DNA from: CALZFJ01 sp051878575
GTDB lineage: Bacteria > Bacteroidota > Bacteroidia > Bacteroidales > Muribaculaceae
Direction: 5' to 3'
Length of the DNA: 8,452 bases
NCBI GenBank assembly: GCA_051878575.1
Contig: JBJEKJ010000064.1
Coordinates: 1 to 8,452, forward strand
Position 1 is the first letter of the stretch; each line of letters begins with the position of its first letter. Shown here one piece after another: positions 7,087 through 8,452 of this stretch. The notes beneath the pieces were generated by a model that was not told the DNA's origin, made no database searches, and saw only the letters and a program-made list of their open reading frames with translations. The position numbers were made by a program, and so were the translations under genes.

Positions 7087-7534
7087 GGTCGGTAGAAGCG
7101 GCATCGGTCATGGCCTCGGTCACGGCGTGCGGGGCAGTCGCCATAGCCGACTCGGCCTCCACGGCGGCTGCTATTTTGGCAAGCAGAGCCTTCATCCGCT
7201 CCTCGATAATGTCGTAGCCGAGCAGTCGCGTGTCGAGATAAAGAAATGCGATCTCCACCGATTTGCGGCAATCGGAGAGCGTAGGCGACAGCACATTGCG
7301 GTTGAGGCGATAAGCCTCTCGCGTGCGACGGCGCATAAGCACCCTACCCACGGCCGTCCGCACCTTTCGCTTGGGTATTGATATCAAGAACCGCGCCGGA
7401 GTGTCGGCATCGTTGATAATCCTGAACACTGCGCGCAGAGGATAAGCGATCTCCGACTTTCCGACGGAGAAAAGAGAATTGATAGCCGTCCGGCTGCACA
7501 ATTTCTCGCGCTTATATAGTCGAAAATCATTCAC
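7079..7534 (-). CDS. rnpA: Ribonuclease P protein component
   Basis: This 151-residue basic protein subunit of RNase P works with the RNA subunit to remove the 5' leader of pre-tRNAs. The N-terminus FRLYKREKLCSR is typical, as are the central strand FLISIPKRK (49-57) and the basic helix GRVLMRRRTREAYRLNR (63-79). In the RNR signature (R-N-x-x-K-R) the Asn is replaced by Val65. The usual length is 110-125 residues; here an Ala-rich, acidic tail of about 30 residues (from about 121) is added. Translation must start at the GTG at 7534, because the preceding in-frame codon is the stop TAA. This start overlaps the end of hemD by 8 nt, which suggests coupled translation. The last 8 nt overlap the start of yidD. 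Confidence 0.93.
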   Translation of the reverse strand: MNDFRLYKREKLCSRTAINSLFSVGKSEIAYPLRAVFRIINDADTPARFLISIPKRKVRTAVGRVLMRRRTREAYRLNRNVLSPTLSDCRKSVEIAFLYLDTRLLGYDIIEERMKALLAKIAAAVEAESAMATAPHAVTEAMTDAASTDHA

Positions 7535-8294
7535 TTACTTCATTGTGGTCCATGTTCTCCTTGAGGAACATGTCGAGCGCCGCCGTCATGGAAGGCGCCT
7601 TAGCCGATGGAGCCGAGATGTCGAGCCTCAAGCCGGCATCGGTGACCGCCTTGGCGGTAGCCGCTCCGAGACACCCTATTGCCACGTTCTCCTGGTTGAA
7701 ATCGGGGAAATTCTTCAGCAGGGAGTCGATACCTGCCGGGCTGAAGAAAAGGATCACGTCGTAGTCGAAAGGCTCGTCGTCGGTGAAATCGTTGCTCACG
7801 GTGCGATACATCACTGCTTTCGTGTAAGGAATCTTGTTGGCGTCGAGCACGCTGAGGTTATCCTTGTGAACGTCGGAAATCGGGAAAAGGAATTTCTCCT
7901 TAATGTGCTTGTTGAGCGCCTTAAGCAGGTCGGGGTCGTCGAGCTTTCCCGAGGTTCCGAAGAAAATCTTGCGTTTTCGGTAGATTATGTATTTTTGCAG
8001 ATAAAGCGCAATCGTCTCCGACGTGCAGAAGTATTTCATGGTGTCGGGGATTGTGATTCTCATCTCCTCGCAAAGGCGGAAGAAATGGTCGATTGCGGTT
8101 CTTGCCGTGAAAATTACAGCGGAAAAATCAGAAATCGATATTTTGGCTTGACGGAATTCCTTGGAAGTAAGTCCTTCAACCTTAATGAAAGGCCTGAACA
8201 CCATCTCCACGCCATATTTTTCGGCGATGTCGAAATACGGCGACTTTTCTGACGACGGTTTCGGCTGCGATACCAAAATTTTTTTAATCCTCAC
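7527..8294 (-). CDS. hemD: Uroporphyrinogen-III synthase
   Basis: This 255-residue enzyme cyclises hydroxymethylbilane, with inversion of ring D, to uroporphyrinogen III, the precursor of haem, sirohaem and corrinoids. The family has few invariant residues. The call rests on the Bacteroidetes-type N-terminus (VSQPKPSSEKSPYFDIAEKYGV), the segments IFTARTAIDHFF and YFCTSETIALYLQKY, and VILFFSPAGIDSLLKNFPDF with IGCLGAATAKAVTDAGL, which are the typical C-terminal half of HemD. The length is normal. The start is a GTG at 8294; an in-frame stop lies four codons upstream and no ATG lies between. It is the first gene of the hemD-rnpA-yidD-tatD operon. In Bacteroides relatives, as I recall, a DUF4271 membrane-protein gene commonly precedes it; none is present in the 158 bp visible here. 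Confidence 0.9.
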   Translation of the reverse strand: MRIKKILVSQPKPSSEKSPYFDIAEKYGVEMVFRPFIKVEGLTSKEFRQAKISISDFSAVIFTARTAIDHFFRLCEEMRITIPDTMKYFCTSETIALYLQKYIIYRKRKIFFGTSGKLDDPDLLKALNKHIKEKFLFPISDVHKDNLSVLDANKIPYTKAVMYRTVSNDFTDDEPFDYDVILFFSPAGIDSLLKNFPDFNQENVAIGCLGAATAKAVTDAGLRLDISAPSAKAPSMTAALDMFLKENMDHNEVSE

Positions 8295-8417
8295 TTTACT
8301 TAATCAAGATAGCTAAGAGATGACTCTTATGAAAAATCTCAAAGGTTCATCTGTAAAATTATACATAAATTCATTGCCCCTGCGAAGGAGAGAATAACAG
8401 GTACAATTTCCACGCTG
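8295..8417 (-). other. 5' leader of the hemD operon
   Basis: About 120 nt, AT-rich, lie between the -7 element and the GTG of hemD. A 6-bp hairpin with a 4-nt loop (TAAGAG-ATGA-CTCTTA on the + strand, 8314-8329) lies about 20 nt before the start codon. It could affect ribosome access, but it is weak. The only frames inside are short peptides (for example 17 codons) with no resemblance to known leader peptides. I see no known riboswitch fold. Confidence 0.35.
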
Positions 8418-8425
8418 CAAAGATA
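8418..8425 (-). promoter_or_regulatory. -7 element of the hemD-operon promoter
   Basis: The - strand reads TATCTTTGC at 8425-8417, an exact TAnnTTTG with the favoured pyrimidine next. The site 20 bp upstream (around 8446-8449) reads CAAT and does not match TTTG, so the -33 half is weak or differently spaced. Transcription would start near 8411. Confidence 0.55.
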
Positions 8426-8452
8426 CAAAATAAAATAAAGCGATGATTGCAG

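Noticed and set aside
7479..8252. 257-codon open frame on the + strand
   Set aside because: Antisense of hemD; its composition (Val, His, Arg rich) is typical of a shadow frame.
8308..8452. C-terminal end of an upstream gene on the - strand
   Set aside because: One frame stays open to the edge and stops near 8308, but its translation lacks membrane segments or known motifs and it contains the promoter element, so it is more likely leader sequence.
1..8452. CRISPR array, insertion sequence, toxin-antitoxin pair, tRNA or rRNA genes
   Set aside because: No regularly spaced short repeats, transposase motifs, terminal inverted repeats or tRNA-like folds were seen.

Overview
The window looks like a chromosomal segment of a Bacteroidales bacterium of moderate GC, most like Muribaculaceae or a relative. 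The grounds are the gene order hemD-rnpA-yidD-tatD, promoters of the Bacteroidetes type (TTTG, about 20 bp, TAnnTTTG) in place of sigma-70 boxes, no clear Shine-Dalgarno sequences, and a very large secreted protein with chitobiase-C-terminal-like modules and a Por/T9SS-like tail. The genus is an inference; no rRNA or tRNA gene is present to fix it.

Left part (1-4840, + strand): a strong hairpin terminator of an upstream gene lies at the edge, followed by about 600 bp with no convincing gene but one candidate promoter. Next is a single 1373-residue exported protein (644-4765). It has a signal peptide, an N-terminal beta-rich domain, five chitobiase-C-terminal/Ig-like modules, two related uncharacterised beta-rich modules, OB-fold-like or other beta regions, and a C-terminal sorting-like domain. 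Part of it arose by internal duplication of a unit of about 300 residues. A perfect 14-bp hairpin terminator follows.

Middle (4955-6243, - strand): a ROK-family transcriptional regulator converges on the large gene. It has its own near-consensus Bacteroidetes promoter. Its ATP-binding DxGGT motif is lost, while the zinc site and winged helix are kept.

Right part (6306-8452, - strand): a compact housekeeping operon reads leftwards: hemD (uroporphyrinogen-III synthase), rnpA (RNase P protein), yidD (membrane insertion factor) and tatD (metal-dependent hydrolase). The first two junctions each overlap by exactly 8 nt, which suggests translational coupling. hemD and rnpA both start with GTG. A perfect -7 element lies about 120 bp upstream of hemD. 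The operon combines tetrapyrrole synthesis, tRNA 5' maturation and inner-membrane protein insertion, a linkage also seen in related bacteria.

I found no CRISPR array, transposon, toxin-antitoxin pair or clear new multi-gene system. The most unusual items are the modular, internally duplicated surface protein, the short TatD, and the RnpA with an altered RNR motif and a C-terminal extension.
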